A stretch of 64,000 bases of DNA from Phaeobacter sp. 22II1-1F12B (GTDB taxonomy: Bacteria; Pseudomonadota; Alphaproteobacteria; Rhodobacterales; Rhodobacteraceae), in contig NZ_AQQP01000001.1 in the NCBI RefSeq assembly GCF_002210165.1, positions 186,001 to 250,000 of the forward strand. Reading direction: 5' to 3'. Of the stretch, positions 35,973 to 44,985 are shown piece by piece. Every line of letters begins with the position of its first letter. Within the stretch, counting starts at the first letter, position 1. A program made the translations under genes and the position numbers. The notes below the pieces were generated by a model, which worked only from the letters and a program-made list of their open reading frames with translations, was not told the DNA's origin and did not search any database.

Positions 35973-37817
35973 TCATTCAGCGGCTTCGGCACCGATGAAA
36001 CCACCAGACTGCCTGTTCCAGAATTGCGCATAAAGCCCGCCCTTGGCCAACAAGCTGTCGTGTGTCCCGATTTCCGCGATCCGTCCATTATCCATGACCA
36101 TGATCCGGTCCATTTCAGACAGGGTCGAAAGACGGTGCGCAATGGCCAGAACGGTCTTGCCTTCCATCACCCGCTCCAAGGCAGATTGGATGGCGGCCTC
36201 GACCTCGGAATCAAGCGCACTGGTCGCTTCGTCCAGCACCAGAATCGGCGCGTCTTTCAGGATGGCGCGGGCCAGTGCAATGCGCTGCCTCTGACCGCCA
36301 GACAACTTTACGCCGCGCTCGCCCAGATGCGCGTCATAGCCTTTGCGTCCCTTGTGATCTTCAAGGTCCAAAATGAAATCATGCGCTTCGGCTTTTTCCG
36401 TTGCGGCAAGCAATTCTTCCCAGCTCGCCTCGGGCCGTCCGTAAAGGATGTTGTCCTTGGCAGAACGATTGAACATTGCGGTTTCCTGCGTAACCATACC
36501 GATCTGGCGGCGCAGGCTTTCCTGAGTGATGCTTTCGATATTCTGACCGTCGATCCGAATTTCGCCGGATTCGCCTTTGTAGAGCTTGAGCAACAGCGAA
36601 ACGAGCGTGGATTTGCCAGCCCCCGAGGCACCGACGATGCCCAGTTTCTCACCCGGATGGATGGTCAGGTTGATGTTTTCGACTCCGCCATGATCCCTGC
36701 CATAGGCAAAGTTCACGTTGTCGAAAACAATTTCACCGTTCGATACCGAAAGGTCTGGCGTTCCTTCCGGGTCCTGCAAGCGAATGCGCGGCGTAAGTGT
36801 CCGCATGCCGTCTTCGACTTCGCCAAGGTTCGAATAGATGGCCATGAGCGTAAAACTCACCCAGCCGGTCATCTGCGCGATCCGGATCGAAACCGCTCCG
36901 GCGGCGACGATATCACCTTCGCTGGCCACGCCGTTTTGCCAAAGCAAAAGGGTTCCGCCGATCAGCAGGACAGGCAGCAACCCGGCGAGAGACATCAGGC
37001 AGAACCGGAAGGCCGCCGAGAGATATCCGAAATCGAGCGCCCTGCTTCGGAAGGTGCTCATCGCGCCCAGCGCGGCACGGTCTTCGTGATCTGCATGGGC
37101 GAAGAGTTTGACCGTCTTGATGTTGGTGATCGTATCCACGACCTGACCGGACACCATCGCTCGGGCGCTGGCGCGACCGGCTGAAAGGCGCCTGATACGC
37201 GGCAAGAACCACGCGATCAGGGAAAAATAACCAATCAGCCAAACGCTGAAGATGACGGTGATCCAGCCGCCGATACTCGACAAAAGCACCATTGCACCCG
37301 CCAATGACGCCAGCGCGAACGCGATGACGTTGATGGTTTCCGAAGCAACTTCGGTCACGGCGCGCGCGCATTGCATCTGCTTTTGCGCGATGCGACCGGC
37401 GAAATCGTCATCGAAGAATTTGACCGCCTGTCCAAGCGTCCAGCGATGCAGACGTGAGAGCACCAGAGGGTTCACATTGGGCTGCACGATGATCGAGTTC
37501 GACGCAGAGGAAAGGCCAAAGAGAATTGGCCTTGCCACGAGAAAGAAGGCAACCGCCATGACGATGATGCCAAGGTTGGAGCCGTCAAAGAAGTTTCCCG
37601 GTCCCGAGGCCGTAGCAGCATCGATCACAAGCCCGAGTATCCATGCGGTTCCCGCTTCGACCGCCCCGGCAGCCGCCGAAAGAGCAGCCGCCAGCCAGAG
37701 CGCGGGCCAAGCGCCGGACAGGCACCAGCGCATGAAAGCACCCAGAGTCTGAGGCGGCGGCCCTTCCGCGGGACGGAAGGAATCGATCATGTCGCCAAGC
37801 CTTGAACCTGTTTTCAT
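35973..37817 (-). CDS. ABC exporter half-transporter (second of a pair)
   Basis: A 614-residue half-transporter. An N-terminal membrane domain of about six helices (40-330) precedes a complete ATPase: Walker A GASGAGKST (around 400), LSGGQRQRIALARA signature, Walker B ILVLDEATSALD and switch AHRLST. All catalytic residues look intact. The start overlaps the upstream exporter stop by four bases (ATGA), so the two subunits are translated together and probably form a heterodimer exporting a lipid, peptide or drug. The substrate is unknown. It resembles the MsbA/MdlB group. Confidence 0.93.
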   Translation of the reverse strand: MKTGSRLGDMIDSFRPAEGPPPQTLGAFMRWCLSGAWPALWLAAALSAAAGAVEAGTAWILGLVIDAATASGPGNFFDGSNLGIIVMAVAFFLVARPILFGLSSASNSIIVQPNVNPLVLSRLHRWTLGQAVKFFDDDFAGRIAQKQMQCARAVTEVASETINVIAFALASLAGAMVLLSSIGGWITVIFSVWLIGYFSLIAWFLPRIRRLSAGRASARAMVSGQVVDTITNIKTVKLFAHADHEDRAALGAMSTFRSRALDFGYLSAAFRFCLMSLAGLLPVLLIGGTLLLWQNGVASEGDIVAAGAVSIRIAQMTGWVSFTLMAIYSNLGEVEDGMRTLTPRIRLQDPEGTPDLSVSNGEIVFDNVNFAYGRDHGGVENINLTIHPGEKLGIVGASGAGKSTLVSLLLKLYKGESGEIRIDGQNIESITQESLRRQIGMVTQETAMFNRSAKDNILYGRPEASWEELLAATEKAEAHDFILDLEDHKGRKGYDAHLGERGVKLSGGQRQRIALARAILKDAPILVLDEATSALDSEVEAAIQSALERVMEGKTVLAIAHRLSTLSEMDRIMVMDNGRIAEIGTHDSLLAKGGLYAQFWNRQSGGFIGAEAAE

Positions 37818-39652
37818 TCAGCTGCCTCGGTATTCAGGAACCCGCCTGACTGGCGCGCCCAGAACTCGGCATATAGCCCGCCCGAAGCCAAAAGCACGTC
37901 ATGGCTGCCTTGCTCGACAATATGGCCCTGATCCAGAACAAGAATGCGGTCCATTTGAGCAATGGTGGACAGACGGTGGGCAATCGCGATCACCGTTTTA
38001 CCCTCCATCATCCCGTAAAGCGTTTTCTGGATTTCGGCTTCGACTTCGGAATCCAGCGCGCTCGTGGCCTCGTCAAGCAGGAGGATCGGCGCATCCTTTA
38101 GGATCACCCGCGCCAGTGTTACCCGCTGGCGCTGCCCGCCAGACAGCTTGATACCGCGTTCACCCACCTGAGCATCATAACCGCGACGCCCCTGAGGATC
38201 GACGAGATCCATAATGAAATCATGGGCCTGCGCCTGCCGTGCCGCAGAGATCATCTCTTCTTCGCCGGCCTCTGGCCGACCGTAGAGAATGTTTTCCCGG
38301 ACAGAACGGTGCAAAAGCGCACTGTCCTGCTGGACCATACCGATGTGACTGCGCAGGCTTTCCTGCTGAACGCGCGAGATATCCTGACCATCCATCAGGA
38401 TTCGTCCGGAATCCGGGTCATAGAAACGCAACAGCAACTTGACCAAGGTCGACTTTCCAGCCCCCGAACGCCCGATCAGCCCGACTTTTTCACCGGGTTC
38501 AATGGTCAGGTTCAACTTGTCCAACCCACCAGTCCCACGGCCATAATGGTGCGACAAATCTTGCAGTTCCACGCGCCCGCGATCCAGTTGCAAAGGCTTG
38601 GCCTCTGGCGCATCGACCAGATCAATCGGCTGCGCAATCGTTTCCATCCCTTCGGCAACAACGCCGAGTTCACGGAAAAACGACGTCAGCGCCCACATGA
38701 TCCATCCGGTCATGGCGTTCAGCCGCAGGGTTAGGGCAGTCGCGGCTGCAACGACACCCACACTCGCCAGACCCTGATACCACAATACAATGGCCCAGCC
38801 GACCACCCCAACGATCAGCAGACCGTTGAGCGTGACAAGTGCGAGGTCCATCTTGGTAAAGATGCGCATTTCGACCTGAAAAGACTCTCGCGCGCCCTCG
38901 ATAGCTTCCTTGGCATATTCCAGTTCACGGTCATCATGGGCGAACATCTTGACCGAGCTGATATTGGTATAGCTATCGACCACCCGGCCCGTGAAAGTTG
39001 ACCGGGCATCGGCTGCGGCCTTGGACGCAGGACCGACGTTGGCAACGGTCCAGCGGATCAGGAACCCGTAAAGTACGAACCATGCAAGTAACGGTAGGAT
39101 CAGCCGAACATCGGCGGCAATCAATAGAACCGCCGCGCCGACCAGATAGGCCAGCGAAAAGGAAATCGCATCAAAGACCTGAAACACCACCTCGCCCGCA
39201 GCCGGCGGCGCTTGGACGATACGGTTGGCGATGCGTCCTGCAAAATCGTTTTCGAACCAGCCCACCGATTGCCGAAGCACATGCCTATGCGCACGCCAGC
39301 GGAAAACGGTCGTAAAGTTCGGCAGGATCGTATTGTTGAGCAACACCACGTCCAGCGCATGAATAAGCGGACGGAGCGTTAGCAGAAACAGACCAACAAG
39401 AATGATCTCAAGCCCATAACGCTGCCATACCTCGGCCGGGTCGCCGCCCAGAATGTCGACCAGACGGCCCATGTACCAGATCAGGCCCACCTCGATCGCT
39501 GCAACAACGACAGACAATAGCGCCGTCCAGACGAACACTCTCCAGAACGGTCCGCAAAGGTCACGCATGAACGGCCAGAGCCGTGTGGGGGGGCGATCCT
39601 TTTCCTCGTAGGAAACATAGGGATCAATAAGATTTTCAAAGAAACGAAACAT
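37814..39652 (-). CDS. ABC exporter half-transporter (first of a pair)
   Basis: From the ATG at 39652 it has 612 residues; an upstream ATG at 39709 would add 19 Ser/Thr-rich residues of doubtful value. The membrane domain (about 25-325) is followed by an ATPase with GRSGAGKST, LSGGQRQRVTLARV and ILLLDEATSALD. GGAG lies ten bases upstream. About 40 percent of residues seem shared in alignment by eye with the downstream partner, as expected for duplicated half-transporters. The 209 bases before it contain no other gene and should hold the promoter. Confidence 0.92.
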   Translation of the reverse strand: MFRFFENLIDPYVSYEEKDRPPTRLWPFMRDLCGPFWRVFVWTALLSVVVAAIEVGLIWYMGRLVDILGGDPAEVWQRYGLEIILVGLFLLTLRPLIHALDVVLLNNTILPNFTTVFRWRAHRHVLRQSVGWFENDFAGRIANRIVQAPPAAGEVVFQVFDAISFSLAYLVGAAVLLIAADVRLILPLLAWFVLYGFLIRWTVANVGPASKAAADARSTFTGRVVDSYTNISSVKMFAHDDRELEYAKEAIEGARESFQVEMRIFTKMDLALVTLNGLLIVGVVGWAIVLWYQGLASVGVVAAATALTLRLNAMTGWIMWALTSFFRELGVVAEGMETIAQPIDLVDAPEAKPLQLDRGRVELQDLSHHYGRGTGGLDKLNLTIEPGEKVGLIGRSGAGKSTLVKLLLRFYDPDSGRILMDGQDISRVQQESLRSHIGMVQQDSALLHRSVRENILYGRPEAGEEEMISAARQAQAHDFIMDLVDPQGRRGYDAQVGERGIKLSGGQRQRVTLARVILKDAPILLLDEATSALDSEVEAEIQKTLYGMMEGKTVIAIAHRLSTIAQMDRILVLDQGHIVEQGSHDVLLASGGLYAEFWARQSGGFLNTEAAE

Positions 39653-39861
39653 GTCGGAGGTGCTCCTTGGCGAGCGAATAGGCGCAAATGTAGTGTTGGG
39701 TGCCGTCAACTGCGCACCCGTTACGGGGCGGTCAGCTTAGGTAAACCAGAGCCCGTAATACATTTGCATTCCTCCGATGTTTGATTGACGTAGCGATAGC
39801 CGAGCGAAATCGTTTTGTCACCCCATCCGGGTGCATTTTCTGACGGCGTAGAGTGAAGTTT

Positions 39862-41013
39862 TCATGACGCGAGCAGGTCCGACCGCGTCGCCGCGAACCC
39901 GCTGGCGATCCATTTGCCTTCAAGTTCTGCCAGTTTCTGACCAAGAACAGGACCGGAGAATTCCGGCATCAAGTCCTTGGCGGAAATCGGAAATTCGGCC
40001 TTGCTACCGATGTTCAATTGGGTGTCGGTGGCAGGTGCCCAAGGGTTTCCCATCACCGCCGAACGAAGCAGCATCACGTCTTTCGCCAGATCATAACCCA
40101 GCCTGTATCCCAGTTCTGCCGCATCGCAAGTAGAAGCGATGTTATCGGCCAGCGTCGCCAATCGGGCCGACTGCGCCTTGCTCAGCCGTAGCGCATCCCG
40201 GGCGTCATTGCCGCCCATCGCCGAAAGTCGCCGGATGGCATCGGGTGCCGCGTTCGCCTGTTTTTCGCAATGAATCAATGGGCCAAGCGCGGTGTCATCC
40301 GCACCGGGCAGAACCTGAGCCAGCACGCCGGTGGCGCGCATTGCAGCGACGGACGCAACGGGATCAGGCGCAGTCAGCAATTTCAGAAGCTCAGCCCCTA
40401 TGCGCTCGTGTGAAATACGCCCAAGGCCTTCGACCTCTTGCGCGATGGCCGCAAGTGCATCGGAATCCATACCGTTTTCCGGGTCGCCGTACCAAGCGTG
40501 AAACCGAAAGTACCGAAGAGAGCGCAGGTAATCCTCGCGAATTCGGGAAACGGCATCGCCGATAAAACGCACCCGGCGATCCTGCAAATCCGGCAAGCCG
40601 TTCATAGGATCGATCACCGCTCCATCAGCAGTCGCGTAAAGCGCATTCATGGTGAAATCGCGCCGCGCCGCGTCTTCGGCAATGTCGGTCGAAAAGGAGA
40701 CAACCGCATGTCTGCCGTCGGTCGTCACATCGCGCCGAAACGTGGTGACTTCGTGTGGGATGCCGCCGGACACAAGGGTCACCGTTCCATGGTCGATCCC
40801 GGTGGGTACTGCTTTCAGCCCCGCCGACCGGGCAAATTCGATGACTTGTTCGGGGCGCGCATCCGTGGCGATGTCAATGTCGCTGACGCTGGCTTCGATG
40901 ATGGTGTTTCGGACGCAGCCACCGACAAAATAGGCATTGGCACCCCCGGCAGACAGTGCCGCACAGACCGCCTGAGTGGCCGGTCTTGTCAGCCAATCAG
41001 CGGTCAGGCGCAT
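39862..41013 (-). CDS. cca: CCA tRNA nucleotidyltransferase / poly(A) polymerase family
   Basis: Adds or repairs the 3' CCA of tRNAs. From the ATG at 41013 it has 383 residues. The nucleotidyltransferase head has YFVGGCVRN (26-34 region) and the metal pair SDIDIATDA; RRDFTMNALY and IREDYLRSLRYFRFHA are the nucleotide-selecting motifs of class II enzymes. The ATG overlaps the Nudix stop by one base (TGATG). The reading frame extends upstream to 41121 inside the Nudix gene and is rejected. Confidence 0.94.
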   Translation of the reverse strand: MRLTADWLTRPATQAVCAALSAGGANAYFVGGCVRNTIIEASVSDIDIATDARPEQVIEFARSAGLKAVPTGIDHGTVTLVSGGIPHEVTTFRRDVTTDGRHAVVSFSTDIAEDAARRDFTMNALYATADGAVIDPMNGLPDLQDRRVRFIGDAVSRIREDYLRSLRYFRFHAWYGDPENGMDSDALAAIAQEVEGLGRISHERIGAELLKLLTAPDPVASVAAMRATGVLAQVLPGADDTALGPLIHCEKQANAAPDAIRRLSAMGGNDARDALRLSKAQSARLATLADNIASTCDAAELGYRLGYDLAKDVMLLRSAVMGNPWAPATDTQLNIGSKAEFPISAKDLMPEFSGPVLGQKLAELEGKWIASGFAATRSDLLAS

Positions 41014-41612
41014 CACTGCTCGAACCTCGCCGCGAGGGCGCGCAGCATCCGAGCGGTCGCACCCCAAATGTAATAGGGCCCGTAAGGCACTGTGTAATAG
41101 TGTCTGCGGCTGCCTCTCCATCGCCGTGACTCGACAAGGTAATTCGCCGGAGTCATCAAATGTTCGAATGGTACCGAGAATACTTCCTCGACTTCACCGG
41201 GCTCTGCGACGGCCTCAAAAGGTTCTTCCAGAACCGCCACAACCGGCGTGACCATGAACCCGGTTACCGTCTCATGCGCAGGCATATGCCCAATTACCCG
41301 TGGCACATCGACCGGCAAACCAACCTCTTCCGAGGCCTCTCGCAGGGCCGCCGCTGTTACATCGGCATCGCTCTCTTCCTGTTTACCACCGGGAAACGCA
41401 ATCTGGCCCGGATGGTGTTTGAGCACAGACGAGCGTTTCGTCAGAAGAATTTCCGGGCGATCGCCAAAGACGGAAACCGCGATCAGCACCCCAGCTGACC
41501 GCAGTTTCCGCCCTTCGGGAAGGACGGTATCGGGATTGAGGTCAAAATCGGATGAAGACTCGCCCTCATGCTCAAGAGCACTGCGCAACCGCGCAACGAT
41601 ATCAGTTGCCAT
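41013..41612 (-). CDS. CoA-pyrophosphatase-type Nudix hydrolase (NudL-like)
   Basis: A 199-residue Nudix enzyme from the ATG at 41612. The CoA-type signature HHPGQIAFPGGKQEESDAD precedes and joins the Nudix box (PGG...AALREASEEVGL). Members cut CoA and acyl-CoA to 4'-phosphopantetheine and 3',5'-ADP. It overlaps the hsp33 stop by 11 bases and the cca start by one, so hsp33-nudix-cca is a tightly coupled set. SESRRWRG...YYIWGATARML at the end is family-typical. Confidence 0.92.
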   Translation of the reverse strand: MATDIVARLRSALEHEGESSSDFDLNPDTVLPEGRKLRSAGVLIAVSVFGDRPEILLTKRSSVLKHHPGQIAFPGGKQEESDADVTAAALREASEEVGLPVDVPRVIGHMPAHETVTGFMVTPVVAVLEEPFEAVAEPGEVEEVFSVPFEHLMTPANYLVESRRWRGSRRHYYTVPYGPYYIWGATARMLRALAARFEQ

Positions 41613-42588
41613 CGTCCTGACCTGCCTCGAACCCGACCGTTGCGGGGTCGAGGTCATAATGAGCACCGCAGAACTGGCAGTCTGCCGTGACACGCCCGTC
41701 ATCCGTCGTCATCTTTTCAATATCGCGCGCCGAGTAGATGGAAAGGCTCTGACGCACGCGATCCTCGGAACAGGTGCACCCGAAACGTACGGCCTGTGCA
41801 TCGTAAACACGGGGTGCTTCTTCGTGGAACAGGCGTACCAGCAGATCCGTCGGCGGAATTGTCGGCCCGATCAGCTCAAGCTCTTCGACGGTATCCAGAA
41901 GGATGTTCACCCGGCTCCAGTTTTCACCTTCTTCGCCGTCGACAAGATCGTCCGCGCTCAGCACATCGCCCGATCCGACTTGATCCGCAACAAAAGGCGA
42001 TGCCTTCGGCATGTGTTGCAGCATGATACCACCGGCCCGCCAATGCTCATCTACGCCCGGCTCGGACGAGAGACCGAAGCTAAGAGAAAACCGGGTCGGC
42101 AATTGTTCGGACTGAGCGAAATATGCCTCGGCACATTCACGCAGACTATTCCCGGTCAGCGGCGTGATCCCCTGATAGGGTGCCGATCCCTTGCCCTGGT
42201 CGATCAGGATGGCGAAATACCCTTCACTAAGAAGATCTTTCGTATCGGTCTGATCGATAAGTTCAGAGTCAAAGCTTGCATAGGCACGGATTCGTGCGGC
42301 CTCACCCTCTTTCTGGGGCGCATAGTAATCGGTCGCGATCATTCGGATCGCTCCCTTGGACTGCACCTGGAGGGACAGTTTCCAGCGCAGTTTGATCGTC
42401 TGCCCGATAAGGGCAGTAAGCAACGCCATCTCTGCGACAAGTGCTTCTACCTGCCTTGGATAATCGTGCTGTTTCAGGATGCCGTCGAGCACGCCGTCAA
42501 GCCGGGCAACCCGACCGCGCATGTTCGAAACATCAAGCTGAAAGGGTAGGACTGTATCGTCCCACGCGAGTTTTGGTCCAATGGTCAT
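41602..42588 (-). CDS. hslO: Redox-regulated chaperone Hsp33
   Basis: Holding chaperone activated by oxidation and heat. The 328-residue protein has the Hsp33 core (GYFAILIDQGKGSAPYQGITPLTG around 145-168) and the C-terminal zinc-binding redox switch with FGCTCSED and CQFCGAHYD, giving the CxC ... CxxC set. The family is cytoplasmic. It is the first gene of the set with the Nudix and cca. The N-terminal start MTIGPKLAWDD is followed by the usual LPFQLD. Confidence 0.95.
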   Translation of the reverse strand: MTIGPKLAWDDTVLPFQLDVSNMRGRVARLDGVLDGILKQHDYPRQVEALVAEMALLTALIGQTIKLRWKLSLQVQSKGAIRMIATDYYAPQKEGEAARIRAYASFDSELIDQTDTKDLLSEGYFAILIDQGKGSAPYQGITPLTGNSLRECAEAYFAQSEQLPTRFSLSFGLSSEPGVDEHWRAGGIMLQHMPKASPFVADQVGSGDVLSADDLVDGEEGENWSRVNILLDTVEELELIGPTIPPTDLLVRLFHEEAPRVYDAQAVRFGCTCSEDRVRQSLSIYSARDIEKMTTDDGRVTADCQFCGAHYDLDPATVGFEAGQDDGN

Positions 42589-42665
42589 GGGATTTCCTTA
42601 AACGCCTTGTCTTGGCATACGGCCGGAATATAGGCACAACTTGCCGGGTTAGAAAGGGCAAGACA

Positions 42666-43112
42666 GTGATCAGACGTTTCGGACAACCGCCGCTGAACGG
42701 CAGAAAGTACACAAGACGTCCCGGCGCGTATGCCTTGCTGCCGCACGGGGGTCAATTCCTCGTCACGCATCAGAGCGAACCGCACCCAGAGATACAGTTG
42801 CCCGGTGGCGGCATCGATCCGGGTGAATCGGCGATCACGGCATTGCATCGCGAAGTGCTCGAGGAAACCGGCTGGCATATCGCGACTCCCAGAAAGATGG
42901 GCATTTTCAGGCGGTTTGTATTCATGCCTGAATATGACATCTGGGCGGAAAAGATCTGCCACATCTTCATTGCGCGCCCGGTCGCACGCATGGGGATGCC
43001 GTCGGAACCCGCACACGAAGCGGTTTGGTTGCCGTTCAGCGAAGCCATCGAACTGCTTGCCAATGATGGCGACCAGCATTTCGCCGCGGAATTCACAAGA
43101 CGTTACGGTTGA
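42666..43112 (+). CDS. Nudix hydrolase of unknown substrate
   Basis: A 148-residue Nudix protein starting at a GTG (42666) with AAAGGG seven bases upstream; the open frame extends back to 42441 but that part lies inside hsp33. The box GGGIDPGESAI ... REVLEETGW (about 57-80) has all catalytic glutamates. YALLPHGGQFLVTHQS is the usual substrate strand. Its 3' end overlaps the receiver-phosphatase gene tail to tail by 10 bases. Substrate unknown. Confidence 0.87.
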   Translation: MIRRFGQPPLNGRKYTRRPGAYALLPHGGQFLVTHQSEPHPEIQLPGGGIDPGESAITALHREVLEETGWHIATPRKMGIFRRFVFMPEYDIWAEKICHIFIARPVARMGMPSEPAHEAVWLPFSEAIELLANDGDQHFAAEFTRRYG

Positions 43113-44401
43113 CCGAAGGAAATATCATACTCGATCAAGGCCGCTGAAACGTCATCCTCCATGCCTTTCGACGTGTTCATGACCTGAACAAGGTTCCAGA
43201 AAAGATCGTCCAAAAACTCGGGCCCAAAGACACCATTGCCCGAATGGCCAGCCTTGCATTTATCGATCAACATCAAGAGCCCGTCTGCATCGAGCATCTC
43301 ACCATTGCTCAGGCGGCATTCCGTAAACCCATCCGAGTATAGCAATAGGCGGTCACCCGGTTCAAAGTCGGTTTCGTAAATCGTGTAGTCGACATTTTCG
43401 ATAAGACCGATGGGAATACCCCCCTGCCCCACAAATTCGACGCTGCCATCGCGACGCAGGACAAGAGGATGCGGATGCCCGGCCTGTACCAGTTTCAACC
43501 GACCAGACGGCAAATCGATCGTCCCGTAGGCCAGAGTATAATATTCGTCGATCCCGGTATCAGCCACCTGACGTTCATTCAGCATCTTTGCGACGTCTTC
43601 GGGTTCGCGAAGCGCACGTGTCTGATCCCCCAAATGGGCTATGCCAAGGTTCTGGTCAAAATAGCTCGGGCTGAAATATCCGCCTAGTCGTGCCGTCATC
43701 ATTGCCGAAGTGATCCCGTGACCGGACACGTCGAGTGAATAAAAACCGACCTGATCGGGGTTCGGTGCAAACATCCCGACCATGTCGCCGCCAATATGCC
43801 CGCAAGGTTTCAAGAGCAGACTGACATGAGAGTTGCCGAACTTGCGGGTACGGTCCGGTACCATTGATTGCTGAATTTTGCGCGCCTGAACCAGATCGGC
43901 ATCTATGGAGTCATACGCGACCTGCAACTTGTCCAGCGTTTCACCGATCATCCGGTTCTTGTCGGAGAGCTCACGTTGCATGGCGATGATCCGGTCGCCC
44001 GCGGTTATGCGGGCCCGCAACTCGCTCTGGTTTACCGGTTTGGTCAGAAAATCATCGGCGCCAGCATCCAGACCACGCGCGATTTCCACCTTTTCGCTCT
44101 TGGACGTGAGAAGGATGAAATACCCGTACTCCTCGTTCGGCAGATTCCGGTAAGCGCAACAGAAATCGAGCCCGTTCATCCCCGGCATCATCCAGTCACT
44201 GAGCACCAGATCAAAACTCGCGCTGGCGCATAGCAGCAGCGCCTGTTCGGCGCTTTCAGCCTCGACCACCCGATAGCCCCATTTCCGTAGCGATCTTGCA
44301 AGAATTTCGCGCTGCAAACGGCTGTCATCGACGATCAGAACGTTTCTGATCGACTGTGGTTCAACTGGGTTTCGGATACGGTTGTTTTCATTCGACAACA
44401 C
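43103..44401 (-). CDS. Response regulator with PP2C (SpoIIE/RsbU-type) phosphatase output
   Basis: A 432-residue two-domain regulator. The receiver domain (about 18-140) has VLIVDDS, phospho-acceptor Asp69 in LSDWMMPG and the switch Lys in LTKPVN. A coiled linker (140-185) leads into a metal-dependent serine phosphatase domain (about 200-430) with GGDMVGMF, LDVSGHGITSAMM, LLLYSDGFTE and EDDVSAALIEY. Start GTG, with AAGGA ten bases upstream. Such proteins dephosphorylate anti-sigma-factor antagonists (STAS proteins). No such partner lies next to it, but a phosphotransfer (Hpt) protein is divergently encoded at 44569. Confidence 0.93.
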   Translation of the reverse strand: MLSNENNRIRNPVEPQSIRNVLIVDDSRLQREILARSLRKWGYRVVEAESAEQALLLCASASFDLVLSDWMMPGMNGLDFCCAYRNLPNEEYGYFILLTSKSEKVEIARGLDAGADDFLTKPVNQSELRARITAGDRIIAMQRELSDKNRMIGETLDKLQVAYDSIDADLVQARKIQQSMVPDRTRKFGNSHVSLLLKPCGHIGGDMVGMFAPNPDQVGFYSLDVSGHGITSAMMTARLGGYFSPSYFDQNLGIAHLGDQTRALREPEDVAKMLNERQVADTGIDEYYTLAYGTIDLPSGRLKLVQAGHPHPLVLRRDGSVEFVGQGGIPIGLIENVDYTIYETDFEPGDRLLLYSDGFTECRLSNGEMLDADGLLMLIDKCKAGHSGNGVFGPEFLDDLFWNLVQVMNTSKGMEDDVSAALIEYDISFGQP

Positions 44402-44568
44402 GCTGCGGCATTCCTTTTTGCTGTCGAAAGACTCGCGCGGCCCCGACTATTGATGCTCCACATTAACACGCCGTGAACCTTAAAATTGCTCAAATTGAAT
44501 TAGTCGTTAACGGCGCTTTCATGACGGAGCGGATAGGCTGCCCGAAAGGCAGCATCAAAAGGCAAACG

Positions 44569-44892
44569 ATGATCGACTGGACCCGGGTGAACGAATTGCG
44601 GGACGAAATCGGGCACGAGGATTTCAACGAAGTCGTCGAGATGTTTCTTGAGGAAGTAGAGGGCATTATTGAACGCATCCAATCTTCACACTATACCGGC
44701 ACATATGAGGCGGATCTTCATGCGCTCAAAGGGTGCGCCTTGAATCTGGGTTTCGAAAGTTTTGCCCGGGTCTGCCAAGACGGGGAAAAACTGGCCGCGA
44801 AGGGTCAGGAATCCAGCATCGATCTGCCGTCGGTCTTTGCGTCCTTCTCGTCCTCCAAATCCGACTTTTTCGGGGGATTGGACACGTCATAG
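44569..44892 (+). CDS. Histidine phosphotransfer (Hpt) domain protein
   Basis: From the ATG at 44569 (AAAAGG about seven bases upstream) it has 107 residues and consists of one Hpt four-helix domain. The phosphorylatable His51 is in LHALKGCALNLG, the classical HxxKG motif. Upstream frame extension (to 44473) lacks a ribosome-binding site. It is probably the phosphate carrier from an unlinked hybrid kinase to the receiver-phosphatase at 43103, since they diverge from one another by 167 bases. That link is inference. Confidence 0.87.
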   Translation: MIDWTRVNELRDEIGHEDFNEVVEMFLEEVEGIIERIQSSHYTGTYEADLHALKGCALNLGFESFARVCQDGEKLAAKGQESSIDLPSVFASFSSSKSDFFGGLDTS

Positions 44893-44985
44893 CCAGTTTC
44901 ATCTTTCAACCGGCATTTCCGCTGCTCTTGCTCCTCTTGACAAAAACGGCTAGGCCCCAGCCGGTCTCAATCAAGAGGAATTCTC

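Noticed and set aside
44937-44965. Promoter for argG from TTGACA at 44937
   Set aside because: No acceptable -10 box at 16-18 bases; only a TAGGCC eight bases away.
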